DNA of 64,000 nt from Pseudomonas fluorescens (lineage in GTDB: Bacteria; Pseudomonadota; Gammaproteobacteria; Pseudomonadales; Pseudomonadaceae). The notes under the pieces were generated by a model. The model saw nothing but the letters and a program-made list of their open reading frames with translations. It ran no database searches and was not told the DNA's origin. The stretch spans positions 226,318-290,317 of the forward strand of contig NZ_CABVHU010000010.1 of assembly GCF_902497855.1 (NCBI RefSeq). The letters run 5' to 3'. The translations under genes and the position numbers were made by a program. Of this stretch, positions 26,335 through 35,032 are shown one piece after another (position 1 is the stretch's first letter; the number at the start of each line of letters is the position of its first letter).

Positions 26335-26349
26335 TGACAAGTTTGTAAT
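26335..26349. promoter_or_regulatory. CusR/CopR-like box, better match
   Basis: TGACAA-GT-TTGTAAT matches TGACAA-N2-TTGTCAT with one mismatch. An extra TGACAA half-site lies 11 bp upstream (26324-26329), which also gives a direct-repeat reading. Confidence 0.55.
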
Positions 26350-26417
26350 CTCCATGGCTTCAACCCTCTACGATGGAATCGAGTGGAGGCCATTCACACC
26401 GCTCAAGGAGGTGCGCC

Positions 26418-27563
26418 ATGTCCCAGCCCATCAGGTCCGGCCTGGCCAGTTTGATGAACTCGGTGCTTCAATCACTGGGCGCCGGCGATAACGCGGCAAG
26501 CATCGGCTTGCCACGCTGCAAGCAAGTGGTGTTGTGTCTGGTTGACGGGCTGGGCGCGCAACTTCTGGACCGTTATGCCCACAGAGCGCCGTATCTGAGC
26601 TCACTGGTAAACAGGGGGGAGGAGCAAGTACTGCGTTCGGGCTTCCCGTCGACGACGGCTGCCAGCCTGGCTTCGCTGGCAACTGCAGAAGACAGCGGCA
26701 GTCATGGCATAGTCGGTGCGGCTTTCAACGTGGAGGCGTGGCAGTTCAATCCTCTGTCCTGGCAGCTCTTCGACCCGCGCACCGGTCGACTTGACGCAGC
26801 CGCCGCCTGTACCGAAGAGATCGTGGCCAGCCAGTCGGCCTGGGTGAAGGCGGCCGCCGGTGGCTTGTCGATCAATGCATTTCTGCCTGTCGCTATTGCC
26901 GGTTCGGCCTATACCCGGACCGTGTTCAACGGGGCCAAAGTCATTGCGTTCACTGATCCCGACGATCTGATTGCACGCGTTCGTTCGGTGTCAGGGGGCA
27001 ATGATCGACAACTGACGTACGTTTATTTCGGTGAACTCGACCTGTGTGGACATTTGCATGGGCCAGGCTCCGGGAAGTGGCAGGACACGCTCGAAGATAT
27101 CGATCAACGAATCCGCAGTCTGCGCGATCAATTGGCGCAGGATGCGCTGCTGATAGTGACCGCTGACCATGGTATGACCACGATCGATGAGGCCAGGACC
27201 TTTGATTTTGACTTGATGCCGGACCTGCAACGGGGAGTAGCCAGTATCTGTGGTGATATTCGGGCGCGGCATGTTTATCTTCAAGACCCCACCGATGCCG
27301 ATGTAGTGAAGCGCTGGCGCGACATTCTCGCAGGCCATTTTGAAGTGCTAACGCGAGAACAGGCCTTGGTCCTTGGCCTGTTCGGGAAAAACGTGACGGA
27401 TGCCGCGTGCAAGCGCATTGGCGATCTGTTGCTGATAGCCGGGGACAATGCCGGCTTGATTCGCTCTGTCCGGGAGCCCTTTCAGACTTCCTGGAGGGGG
27501 CATCATGGCGCGCTGTCGGATGAAGAACAGCTTGTTCCCTTGATTATTGCAACCGGGGGGTGA
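26418..27563 (+). CDS. Type I phosphodiesterase/nucleotide pyrophosphatase-family protein
   Basis: A 381-residue member of the alkaline phosphatase superfamily. Likely metal ligands and nucleophile are visible in order: V-D-G-L-G near residue 37, the Thr nucleophile in F-P-S-T-T-A-A-S, D and H in E-L-D-L-C-G-H-L-H-G, T-A-D-H-G-M, and H in G-H-H-G. It probably hydrolyses a phosphodiester or pyrophosphate bond. There is no signal peptide, so it is cytoplasmic. The start at 26418 has a textbook AAGGAGG site. Two metal-regulator-like boxes lie upstream. Confidence 0.85.
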   Translation: MSQPIRSGLASLMNSVLQSLGAGDNAASIGLPRCKQVVLCLVDGLGAQLLDRYAHRAPYLSSLVNRGEEQVLRSGFPSTTAASLASLATAEDSGSHGIVGAAFNVEAWQFNPLSWQLFDPRTGRLDAAAACTEEIVASQSAWVKAAAGGLSINAFLPVAIAGSAYTRTVFNGAKVIAFTDPDDLIARVRSVSGGNDRQLTYVYFGELDLCGHLHGPGSGKWQDTLEDIDQRIRSLRDQLAQDALLIVTADHGMTTIDEARTFDFDLMPDLQRGVASICGDIRARHVYLQDPTDADVVKRWRDILAGHFEVLTREQALVLGLFGKNVTDAACKRIGDLLLIAGDNAGLIRSVREPFQTSWRGHHGALSDEEQLVPLIIATGG

Positions 27564-27686
27564 AAACGCCGAAACGCGTGCCCTGAACCGAGATCAAGGT
27601 CAATGAGCTGAACGCCGTACGTCGGAATCGAGGAACGGCCATACATGAAAAAACTTCCAACAACAGTCACAGCCGGGAGTTTGACC

Positions 27687-27908
27687 ATGAATGATGATCA
27701 GAAAGCGCAGGCCCTGGATGCCTGGTATCAGCTCCTGAAAGAACCCCAGATCCGCATGGATCCCGAAGAGCAGTACGACGAGTTGCTCAAGGCCGCCGAT
27801 AAGATGGAGCGCGATGGTCTCATCAACAGCGTTGAGTGGCGTGGACTGGTCCGGCAGGCCGGCAGTGCTTTTGCCAATGCGATAGAAGGGTTGGGGCGCG
27901 GCACCTAG
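27687..27908 (+). CDS. Small hypothetical protein
   Basis: A 73-residue, acidic, helix-rich protein (Q-A-L-D-A-W-Y-Q-L-L-K, Y-D-E-L-L-K-A-A-D-K-M-E) that I do not recognise. ATG at 27687 has GGGAG seven bases upstream; an in-frame ATG at 27645 lacks a site. Confidence 0.6.
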   Translation: MNDDQKAQALDAWYQLLKEPQIRMDPEEQYDELLKAADKMERDGLINSVEWRGLVRQAGSAFANAIEGLGRGT

Positions 27909-27956
27909 GGCTCAAGGTGTTTGAGCGGGCGCCTTCACGCCCTGATGCGAGTCAGT

Positions 27957-28862
27957 TCAGCGCAATTCATGGGGGAGCCGTTCGGTCTGCCGGGCGAACC
28001 ATTGCATGATCAGCCGACACGCCGGGTGAGAAGCTGCTGAAGGCTGCAGGTTCAGCGCGTAGATTCCGCGGGTTTTCAAGGGGGGGCCGAAGGGTATGAC
28101 CAGCACGCCCCGTTCGATGGATTCGACCGCCAGGGTCAAGTCGGTCATGGCCACCCCCAATCCTCGCGCTGCGGCATCGAGTGCCAGCTCGTCGAGGTTG
28201 AAGGGGATGTGCCGGTAATTCTCCAGCGGCTTGCCGTCATTGGCTGCCAGCCATTGTGCCCAGTCATGCTTGTCCGCCGAACGGTGCAGCAGCGCGAAAC
28301 CCACCAGATCCTCCACGGACTGCAACGGTCGGGTCGGGCTGGCCAGGCCCGGGGCGCACACCGGCACCAGCGCTTCCTCGAACAGGGTCAGGCAATCCGC
28401 ATCAGCGGACGGCGCCGGCAGATAGAGGATGTAGGCATCGCTATCGATCGCCGGCTCCACCACTTCAGTCGCCACGGTTTCGATCGACAGCAAAACGTCC
28501 GGGTGACTGCGATAGAACTCGCTCAACTTCGGCAGTAACCATCGCACCGCCAGCGATACATGCATGCGGATGCGGAAAGGACGTTTCTGCGGTGCAAGCC
28601 GATCCTCCAGTGTTTTCAGTTGCGCCAGGATAGTGCGCGCGGTGGCCAGCACCTGCTCACCTTCCGGCGTCAGTCGGACATGGCGGCTATTCCTCACGAA
28701 CATGGGTAAGCCGAAGTGGCTCTCCAGTTGCTGGATTTTGCGGCTCACGGCGCTTTGGGTCAGGCACAGCGTTTGTGCAGCCTGGGTGAAGCTACCGGTG
28801 TCGGCGACTTCGACCAAGGCCTGCAAAGCCTGGAGCGAAGCAAGATGGCGAATTTTATCCAT
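27957..28862 (-). CDS. LysR-family regulator
   Basis: A 301-residue protein with an N-terminal winged helix (T-G-S-F-T-Q-A-A-Q-T-L-C-L-T-Q-S-A-V-S-R-K) and an effector-binding domain. In style it is like the GcvA/AmpR branch. It is divergent from the DAO-type oxidoreductase at 29029 (166 bp gap), which it probably regulates together with the binding-protein gene downstream. Confidence 0.88.
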   Translation of the reverse strand: MDKIRHLASLQALQALVEVADTGSFTQAAQTLCLTQSAVSRKIQQLESHFGLPMFVRNSRHVRLTPEGEQVLATARTILAQLKTLEDRLAPQKRPFRIRMHVSLAVRWLLPKLSEFYRSHPDVLLSIETVATEVVEPAIDSDAYILYLPAPSADADCLTLFEEALVPVCAPGLASPTRPLQSVEDLVGFALLHRSADKHDWAQWLAANDGKPLENYRHIPFNLDELALDAAARGLGVAMTDLTLAVESIERGVLVIPFGPPLKTRGIYALNLQPSAASHPACRLIMQWFARQTERLPHELR

Positions 28863-29028
28863 GCGTTTTCTGAATGGCTCGATGATTTTATAACGTTGGT
28901 TGTATTGCCGAAGGCCTTATAGATTCTAGCTCTAGCTACCGTCATCTCAAACCACTGATGCGATTGTTGCATGAGGTTGTGCGTTGAACAGAGACGGCCC
29001 GCAGAACGACAGTCGAATGAGGTGACGC

Positions 29029-30330
29029 ATGGAAAATAGATGTGGCTGGATCGCGCAAGCGGGAGATTCACCGGCCCGCGCTTGCCTGAGCGGCACGCAA
29101 AAGGCTGACTGGCTGATTATCGGTGCCGGTATCACCGGCCTGTGTGCCGCTCATTCGCTGGCAGACATGCACCCTCAGGCACGCATCGTGGTCGTCGACC
29201 GGCAACGGGCAGCGCAGGGGGCTTCTGCGCGCAATTCAGGCTTTGTGGTCGGCCATGAACACCCAACCGATGACGAATTGATCGGCCGGCGGGGTTTTGC
29301 TGATTATGCAGTGGATACCGAGATTTCCCGGGTCGCCAACGAGGAAGTACGCCAGCGCATTGTCCGGCATGGCATCGAGTGCGATTTCCGCGATTCGGGT
29401 TATTACTTCGCCGTCAGCGATCGGGGCAAACTGACCCAGGTCGAGGCCAAGCTGCAAACACTCAGTGCAGTTGGCGCCTCTGCACAGTTTCTGCAAGGTG
29501 AAGCACTGGGCAAGAAGCTCGGAACCAGGCATTACCAGGCCGCGATCTGGTGTGGCAATGGCAACGCACTGCTGCAACCGGCGAAGTATGTGAAGGGGCT
29601 GCTCGATACGCTGCCGGACACCGTCACCCTCTACGAAAACACCGACATCAGCGGGCTGGAGCGTCTGGGTAACGGAAGCCTTCGCGCCAATGCTGTCAAT
29701 GCGAGCATCGAGGCGAAGCAGGTGCTCGTCTGCCTGAACGCGTTCATCCCGCGCGCCGGCATCGCGGACAGCGGCACCTTCGCGATGGAACTCAGTGCCA
29801 GCCTCACGCGGCCGCTCAGTGACCAGGAGTTCAGCGCCATGGGCGCTGTCGAACCCTGGGGCGTGCTCTCTACCCGGCCACTCGGGGCCACGGTGCGCCT
29901 GACGCCGGACCGTCGGGTGATGATCCGCAATACGGCGGAATACCGTTCCCGGGACTTGTCCGGCAGTGAGCTCGAGCAGCGTCGAAAACACCATGTGCTC
30001 GGCTTGCAGCGACGTTTTCCATGGCTCAACGAGCAGGACATCCAATACACCTGGACCGGACACCTGAGCGCCTCACGCTCCGGCCAGCCTTACTTTGCCA
30101 AGGTCGAAGAGGGTGTTTTTGCCGTGGCCGGCTGCAACGGGTCGGGCGTCGCGCGCGGCACCCTGTGGGGGCGCCTGCTCGCTGAACTGGCATCTGGTGC
30201 CAGCTCGCCGATCCTGACATCGGTCATGCACAGGGCTCGGCCGGGCTGGTTGCCGCCGCGGCCCTTGCTCGATATCGGTGCCATGCTGCGAATGCGCGTG
30301 GAGGCGGTCAGGGCCCGAACAGAAGTCTAG
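29029..30330 (+). CDS. FAD-dependent oxidoreductase of the DAO/PuuB type
   Basis: A 433-residue flavoprotein with the dinucleotide motif G-A-G-I-T-G and the R-N-S-G-F-V motif typical of gamma-glutamylputrescine oxidase-like members. It would oxidise an amine C-N bond. GAGGTGACG precedes the ATG. The first 25 residues, before the FAD domain, are poorly conserved-looking but have no signal character. Pairing with a SpuD/PotF-like polyamine-binding protein 55 bp downstream suggests a polyamine or related amine substrate. Confidence 0.87.
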   Translation: MENRCGWIAQAGDSPARACLSGTQKADWLIIGAGITGLCAAHSLADMHPQARIVVVDRQRAAQGASARNSGFVVGHEHPTDDELIGRRGFADYAVDTEISRVANEEVRQRIVRHGIECDFRDSGYYFAVSDRGKLTQVEAKLQTLSAVGASAQFLQGEALGKKLGTRHYQAAIWCGNGNALLQPAKYVKGLLDTLPDTVTLYENTDISGLERLGNGSLRANAVNASIEAKQVLVCLNAFIPRAGIADSGTFAMELSASLTRPLSDQEFSAMGAVEPWGVLSTRPLGATVRLTPDRRVMIRNTAEYRSRDLSGSELEQRRKHHVLGLQRRFPWLNEQDIQYTWTGHLSASRSGQPYFAKVEEGVFAVAGCNGSGVARGTLWGRLLAELASGASSPILTSVMHRARPGWLPPRPLLDIGAMLRMRVEAVRARTEV

Positions 30331-30348
30331 AAACCCCGGCAATCGACA

Positions 30349-30356
30349 AACAATAA
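30349..30356 (+). promoter_or_regulatory. AANAANAA (Crc/Hfq-type) motif
   Basis: AACAATAA lies 30 bases before the start codon of the polyamine-binding protein gene, followed by a further CAACAACC stretch. Confidence 0.35.
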
Positions 30357-30385
30357 AAAGCTCATCAACAACCAGGTGATTGAAC

Positions 30386-31474
30386 ATGCGCGTCAACAAT
30401 ATTCCGCTGATGGTCGTGCTGACGACGTTGTCGGCAGCCTGCTACGCCGACGAAGTCGTCAACATCTCGAACTGGAACGGCTACATCGCCGACGACACCC
30501 TGACCACGTTCACCAAAGACACCGGGATCAAGGCCACCTACGACATTCACGACAGCAACGAAGTGCTGGAGTCGAAGTTGATGACGGGCAATACCGGCTA
30601 CGACGTGGTGAGCCCTTCGAACCATTTTCTATCCCGGTTGATCAAGGCCGGGGCCATTCAGAAGCTCGATAAAAACCAGCTGCCCAACTGGAAAAACCTT
30701 GACCCGGCACTGATGAAAAAACTCGAGGTCAATGATCCGGGCAACCAGTATGGCTACCCCTACATGTGGGGCACTGCGGGTATCGGCTACAACGTCGAGA
30801 AGATCAAGGCAATCTTCGGCAACACTGATGTCACCCGCTCCTGGGATCTGTTTTTCGATGAAAACAACATCAAGAAGTTGAGCCAGTGCGGTGTGGCGAT
30901 TATCGACAACCCCACGCAGATCCTGCCGATCACCCTCAACTACCTGGGCCTGCCACCCCATAGTCACGAACCCGCGGACTATAAGAAAGCCGAGCAGGCA
31001 CTGCTGAAAATCAGACCCTACGTGCAGTATTTCCACGCCTCCAAATACATCAGCGACCTGGCGAATGGCAACGTCTGCGCGGTGATCGGTTTCAACGGGG
31101 ACGTGGTGCAGGCGGCGGCCAGCGCCAAGGAAGCCAACAACGGTATCGACATCGCCTATTCGATTCCTGACGAAGGATCGACCCTGTGGTTCGACATGGT
31201 GGTAATGCCCAAGAGCGCACCGCACGAGAAGAATGGCTACGCCTACATGAATTACCTGCTGACGCCGCAGGTCATCGCCAACATCAGCAACAGCATCCAC
31301 TACGCCAACCCCAACCTCGCAGCGGATCAGTATGTGGTTCCAGCCGTGAAACAGGACCTGGCAATCTACCCGCCGAGCAGTGTGCTGGACAAGTTGTTTA
31401 CCGTGGAGGAACTGCCTGCGGCCATCGCACGGTTGAGTACCCGGTTGTGGACCAAGCTGAAAACCAATACCTGA
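30386..31474 (+). CDS. SpuD/PotF-like polyamine-binding protein (orphan)
   Basis: A 362-residue periplasmic solute-binding protein with a signal peptide ending near C-Y-A-D. Its body follows SpuD/PotF closely: S-N-W-N-G-Y-I, D-V-V-S-P-S-N-H-F-L, Q-L-P-N-W-K-N-L-D, L-W-F-D-M. It would bind putrescine- or spermidine-like cations for an ABC importer. No permease or ATPase gene is nearby, so it must use a distant transporter or act as a sensor. The start is ATG at 30386; an in-frame TTG two codons earlier is unlikely. Confidence 0.9.
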   Translation: MRVNNIPLMVVLTTLSAACYADEVVNISNWNGYIADDTLTTFTKDTGIKATYDIHDSNEVLESKLMTGNTGYDVVSPSNHFLSRLIKAGAIQKLDKNQLPNWKNLDPALMKKLEVNDPGNQYGYPYMWGTAGIGYNVEKIKAIFGNTDVTRSWDLFFDENNIKKLSQCGVAIIDNPTQILPITLNYLGLPPHSHEPADYKKAEQALLKIRPYVQYFHASKYISDLANGNVCAVIGFNGDVVQAAASAKEANNGIDIAYSIPDEGSTLWFDMVVMPKSAPHEKNGYAYMNYLLTPQVIANISNSIHYANPNLAADQYVVPAVKQDLAIYPPSSVLDKLFTVEELPAAIARLSTRLWTKLKTNT

Positions 31475-31548
31475 CGATACAAGGTACTGAGTGACATCGG
31501 CGACCCGGTTCTCGATCAGTCGGTCAGAGCCGCCGGAGGTGAGTTGGC

Positions 31549-32064
31549 TCAGGTATACGCCAGGAGTCGACCGCAGAGGATCACGGTCACCCATAGCGCG
31601 ATCGAAAACAGCGCCTGGATCTTTGCGATGCCAGGCGCTGCAACGGCGGTGTTCCATCGGTTGACCGAGCGGTAGACACCGACGTGGAACAGGGCGGCAT
31701 TGACGCCCGCCGTAGCGATCAGGCACAGCTTGAGGATAAACACGCCGTTGGAGGCGAAATCATGGGGATGGGCGGAAAACATCAGCAGCCCGGCCGGCAC
31801 GACCAACAGCAGGGCCGCAATCGACCAGGTCAGGAGGTGGCGAGCCAGGGCCGTGACCGCAATGTCTTTCGACAGCCCGAGCACCCGCAGATCGAACATC
31901 AGGACCGCGCCGAACAGCACCGAGAAACCGATGATGTGAACCACCTCGACCATCGGATACAGCCACAGGTCGCCGCGCATGGCTGCCCCGAGCGACGAGT
32001 CGCCCAACCAGTCCAGCCAGTTGTCCTGACCCGTTCCACCGCTGCTATCGACGGCCTGCATCAT
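31549..32064 (-). CDS. Small CopD-like integral membrane protein
   Basis: A 171-residue protein with four to five membrane helices and several membrane-placed histidines (V-V-H-I-I-G, A-R-H-L-L-T-W, F-S-A-H-P-H-D). It resembles the CopD/DUF6644-type families linked to copper or haem. Its start overlaps the stop of the DUF6152 gene (ATGA), indicating translational coupling. Confidence 0.7.
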   Translation of the reverse strand: MMQAVDSSGGTGQDNWLDWLGDSSLGAAMRGDLWLYPMVEVVHIIGFSVLFGAVLMFDLRVLGLSKDIAVTALARHLLTWSIAALLLVVPAGLLMFSAHPHDFASNGVFILKLCLIATAGVNAALFHVGVYRSVNRWNTAVAAPGIAKIQALFSIALWVTVILCGRLLAYT

Positions 32065-32411
32065 CGCAGCTCCGTTTTTTTGTCGTCGACCGTGATACGT
32101 TCGGCGCGCAATTCGTCAGGCTTGGTGCGATTCTGATAGCCGACCACGGTGGCCGTGTTGCCCACACTCAGCATGTCCCGGGTCAGGCCGCGATTCTCCA
32201 TGCGCGAGGGCGGTGCGAGGACGACGGTCCAGGTCTTGTCCGCTGTCTTGAGGCGCACGAAACCATGGGGATGGGAGTAGCCGGATTCTTCTATCGTGCC
32301 GTTCAGTGTCAAGGGGTTGCTGGAGTCGTATTCACTCCAGCCGTGATGGGCGAATGCCGCCGTTGCCGTCAGTAAGAGCGACAATCCAATGCTGCCGAGC
32401 ATGCCTTTCAT
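32061..32411 (-). CDS. DUF6152-type periplasmic protein
   Basis: A 116-residue protein with a signal peptide cleaved at A-F-A-H-H-G-W, leaving a His-His N-terminus that could bind copper. The rest is a small beta-barrel-like domain (L-T-L-N-G-T-I-E-E, S-H-P-H-G-F-V). AGGAAA precedes the ATG. It is the first gene of a two-gene unit with the CopD-like membrane protein. Confidence 0.72.
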   Translation of the reverse strand: MKGMLGSIGLSLLLTATAAFAHHGWSEYDSSNPLTLNGTIEESGYSHPHGFVRLKTADKTWTVVLAPPSRMENRGLTRDMLSVGNTATVVGYQNRTKPDELRAERITVDDKKTELR

Positions 32412-32556
32412 AATACGTTTCCTGTTGCTGGTTATTGATCAACTTGACGCCTGACGCACCAGGTCAGGGTTTCAGCGCAGATGGTTTTAGAATAACTCGG
32501 CATTGTTCAGCGCTGTACCGCGCCAGCAGGGATAAGTGTTTCTGGAAAAAACCCCT

Positions 32557-32644
32557 GTAGGAGCCGGCTTGCCGGCGAAAGCGGTTTGTCAGAAGACACC
32601 TCTACCGAATGTACCGCCGTGTTCGCCGGCAAGCCGGCTCCTAC
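32557..32644. repeat. REPIN abutting and supplying the chrA stop codon
   Basis: The left arm is at 32557-32579 and the inverted right arm at 32622-32644. The TAG stop of the minus-strand chrA gene (32641-32643) is formed by the conserved G-TAG-GAGC of the right arm. Confidence 0.9.
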
Positions 32645-33837
32645 AACAGCCAGCCCGCGACCCCGCTTGCGATCACCACCAGCCAGGGCGGGAGTTTCCA
32701 GAACATCAGCGCCACCAGGGCAACCAGCGCCAGGCCAAAGTCCTGGGCCTGGAAAATGGCACTGGTCCAGACCGGCTGATACAACGCGGCCAATAACAGG
32801 CCGACCACCGCCGCATTCACCCCGCCCAGTGCGGCCTGGGTGCGCACACTGCGACGTAAGCGCTCCCAAAAAGGCAAGACGCCCATGATCAACAGAAAAG
32901 CCGGCGCGAAGATCGCCAACAAACAAATCATGCCGCCGATCCAGCCCGAAGGGGCGAGGCTCATCGACGCGCCAAGGAACGCGGCGAAAGTAAACAAAGG
33001 TCCGGGTACCGCCTGCGCGGCACCATAGCCGGCCAGGAAGGCATCGTTGCCGACCCAGCCGGTGGGCACCACTTCGGCTTGCAGCAGCGGCAGAACGACG
33101 TGACCCCCACCGAATACCAGTGATCCGGCCCGATAGAAGGCATCCACCATCGCCACGGTTTGATTGGGCAACATCTGGGCCAGGAGGGGCAGGCCAACCA
33201 GCAATGCCAGGAACAGCATCAGCCAGATTGCCCCGGTCCGGCGTCTGATCGTGATCGGCAGCGGATCGTGGCCGGCACTCTGCCCGGGCTTGAACAGCAG
33301 GAGGCCGGCAACGGCCGCGGCGGCGATCACGCTGACCTGGCCCCAGGCCGACGGTTCGAGCAGGGCGACGCACGCCGCGATCGCCATGAGGGTGACTCGC
33401 GGCACGTCCGTGCACAGGTTTCGCGCCATGCCCCATACCGCTTGCGCGACTACCGCAACGGCCACGACCTTGAGGCCATGCAGAGCGCCGGGGGAAATGG
33501 CAGTGCCATATCGGGAAATGCCCAGTGCAAACAGGATCAGGGCAATCGCCGAAGGCAGCGTAAAACCGGCCCAGGCCGCCAGCGCCCCGCCGTATCCCGC
33601 CCGGGACATTCCCAGCGCAATGCCGACCTGACTGCTCGCAGGTCCCGGCAGGAATTGGCAGAGGGCGACCAGATCCGCGTAACTGCCTTCGCTCAGCCAG
33701 CGCCGGCGTGTGACGAACTCATCGCGGAAATAGCCCAGGTGCGCAATCGGGCCGCCGAAAGAGGTCAGCCCGAGGCGCAGAAAGATCAGAAACACCGACC
33801 ACGCACTGCTGCGGTCATCGGCAAGAGCGTTGGCCAT
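32641..33837 (-). CDS. chrA: Chromate transporter, long-chain CHR family
   Basis: A 398-residue membrane protein with two homologous halves, each beginning with an F-x-x-F-G-G-P/G-H motif (L-T-S-F-G-G-P-I-A-H and S-L-V-F-G-G-G-H-V-V) and carrying Q-x-x-P-G-P (Q-F-L-P-G-P, Q-A-V-P-G-P). It exports chromate; a physiological role with sulfate-like anions is possible. AGGAAGG precedes the ATG. The final codons run into a REPIN that provides the stop. Confidence 0.92.
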   Translation of the reverse strand: MANALADDRSSAWSVFLIFLRLGLTSFGGPIAHLGYFRDEFVTRRRWLSEGSYADLVALCQFLPGPASSQVGIALGMSRAGYGGALAAWAGFTLPSAIALILFALGISRYGTAISPGALHGLKVVAVAVVAQAVWGMARNLCTDVPRVTLMAIAACVALLEPSAWGQVSVIAAAAVAGLLLFKPGQSAGHDPLPITIRRRTGAIWLMLFLALLVGLPLLAQMLPNQTVAMVDAFYRAGSLVFGGGHVVLPLLQAEVVPTGWVGNDAFLAGYGAAQAVPGPLFTFAAFLGASMSLAPSGWIGGMICLLAIFAPAFLLIMGVLPFWERLRRSVRTQAALGGVNAAVVGLLLAALYQPVWTSAIFQAQDFGLALVALVALMFWKLPPWLVVIASGVAGWLL

Positions 33838-34033
33838 GTATTCGCCTTCCTGATAAACGGATCCGGTTCAATAATCCAACGACGATAGCGAGGTTGGATG
33901 ACTGTAAAACACGCTCCCTTTCGAAGCGACTCATCGTTGTATGCCGTCGTCCCGAGCATGGCCTACGCTTATCCGCAGGCCAGGCTTCATTGAACAGGGA
34001 TTGCGCCCTGATCGACGTTCAGCCGGCGACGAT

Positions 34034-34041
34034 AAAAATAA
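34034..34041 (+). promoter_or_regulatory. AANAANAA (Crc/Hfq-type) motif
   Basis: AAAAATAA lies 20 bases upstream of the start codon of the tctC-like gene, before its GGGAG site. Confidence 0.35.
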
Positions 34042-34060
34042 TGCAATCGGGAGACGACTC

Positions 34061-35032
34061 ATGTCCGCTTTGTTCCATCGATTCAATCGTTACCTTGCAG
34101 TCGGCATTACTGCTGCGGCCCTTGCAGCACCGGCCTTTGCCCTGGACACTGTCAAGTTCATGGCCCCGGGCTCCGTGGGTGGCGGTTATGACCAGACCGC
34201 ACGGGTGCTGGGCAAAGCCCTGGTCGAGGCCAAAGCGGCGAAATCCACCACCTTCGAGAACAAGGGCGGAGCAGGGGGGACCCTGGGGCTGGCGCAATTC
34301 GCCAACAGCACCAAAGGCGACCCGAATGCGCTGCTGGTCGTTGGCGCGATCATGGTGACCGCCATTGAACAGAACAAGCCGCAAATCACCTTGAAGGACG
34401 TGACTCCGATCGCCCGGCTGTTCACCGAATACAATGTGCTCGCGGTACGCAAGGAGTCCGAATTCAAGACCTTGGAGGACTTGCTCAAAGCCTTTAAAGA
34501 CAAGCCGACCAGTATCGCCTGGGGCGGTGGTTCCAAAGGGTCGATCGATCACATCGGGATTGCCGAGCTGGCGGGCAAAATGGGCGTTCCGGTCAACAAG
34601 GTCAATTACGTCGCGTTTGCCGGTGGCGGTGAAGTCGTTGCCCAGGCCTTGGGTGGCCAGATCAAGGTAATCACCGGGGGGTATGCCGAACTTGGCCAGT
34701 ACATCAGAAACGGCCAGTTCCGAGTACTGGCGATCGGCGCGCCCGAGCGTGTGGCCGGCATCGATGCGCCGACGCTCAAAGAGAGTGGTTATGACGTGAC
34801 AATCGGCAACTGGCGTGGCGTTTACGGCGCAGCAGGCCTTACGCCGCAGCAGCGTAAGGAAGTGACCGACGCGGTCGTGGCCGCGACCAACAGTAAAGTC
34901 TGGAAAGACAATATCGACACCAACAAATGGTCAGCCAACGTCCTGACCGGCGACGAGTTCGGCAAATTCGTCGACGAAGAGCACGTGCGGCTGCGTGCGA
35001 TGCTGGTCGAGGTCGGGCTGGTTGCGAAATGA
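34061..35032 (+). CDS. tctC: Tripartite tricarboxylate transporter binding protein
   Basis: A 323-residue periplasmic protein with a signal peptide (A-A-A-L-A-A-P-A-F-A-L-D). The TctC/Bug fold signatures are V-G-G-G-Y-D-Q-T-A-R and N-K-G-G-A-G-G-T-L-G. It captures a carboxylate, classically citrate or tricarballylate, for the TctAB membrane pair. GGGAG lies seven bases before the ATG at 34061. Its stop overlaps the tctB start (ATGA). Confidence 0.92.
   Translation: MSALFHRFNRYLAVGITAAALAAPAFALDTVKFMAPGSVGGGYDQTARVLGKALVEAKAAKSTTFENKGGAGGTLGLAQFANSTKGDPNALLVVGAIMVTAIEQNKPQITLKDVTPIARLFTEYNVLAVRKESEFKTLEDLLKAFKDKPTSIAWGGGSKGSIDHIGIAELAGKMGVPVNKVNYVAFAGGGEVVAQALGGQIKVITGGYAELGQYIRNGQFRVLAIGAPERVAGIDAPTLKESGYDVTIGNWRGVYGAAGLTPQQRKEVTDAVVAATNSKVWKDNIDTNKWSANVLTGDEFGKFVDEEHVRLRAMLVEVGLVAK

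Noticed and set aside
26324..26349. 11 bp-spaced TGACAA direct repeats as a Pho box
   Set aside because: The repeats differ from CTGTCAT at key positions, whereas the TGACAA-N2-TTGTAAT palindrome fits a metal-regulator box better.
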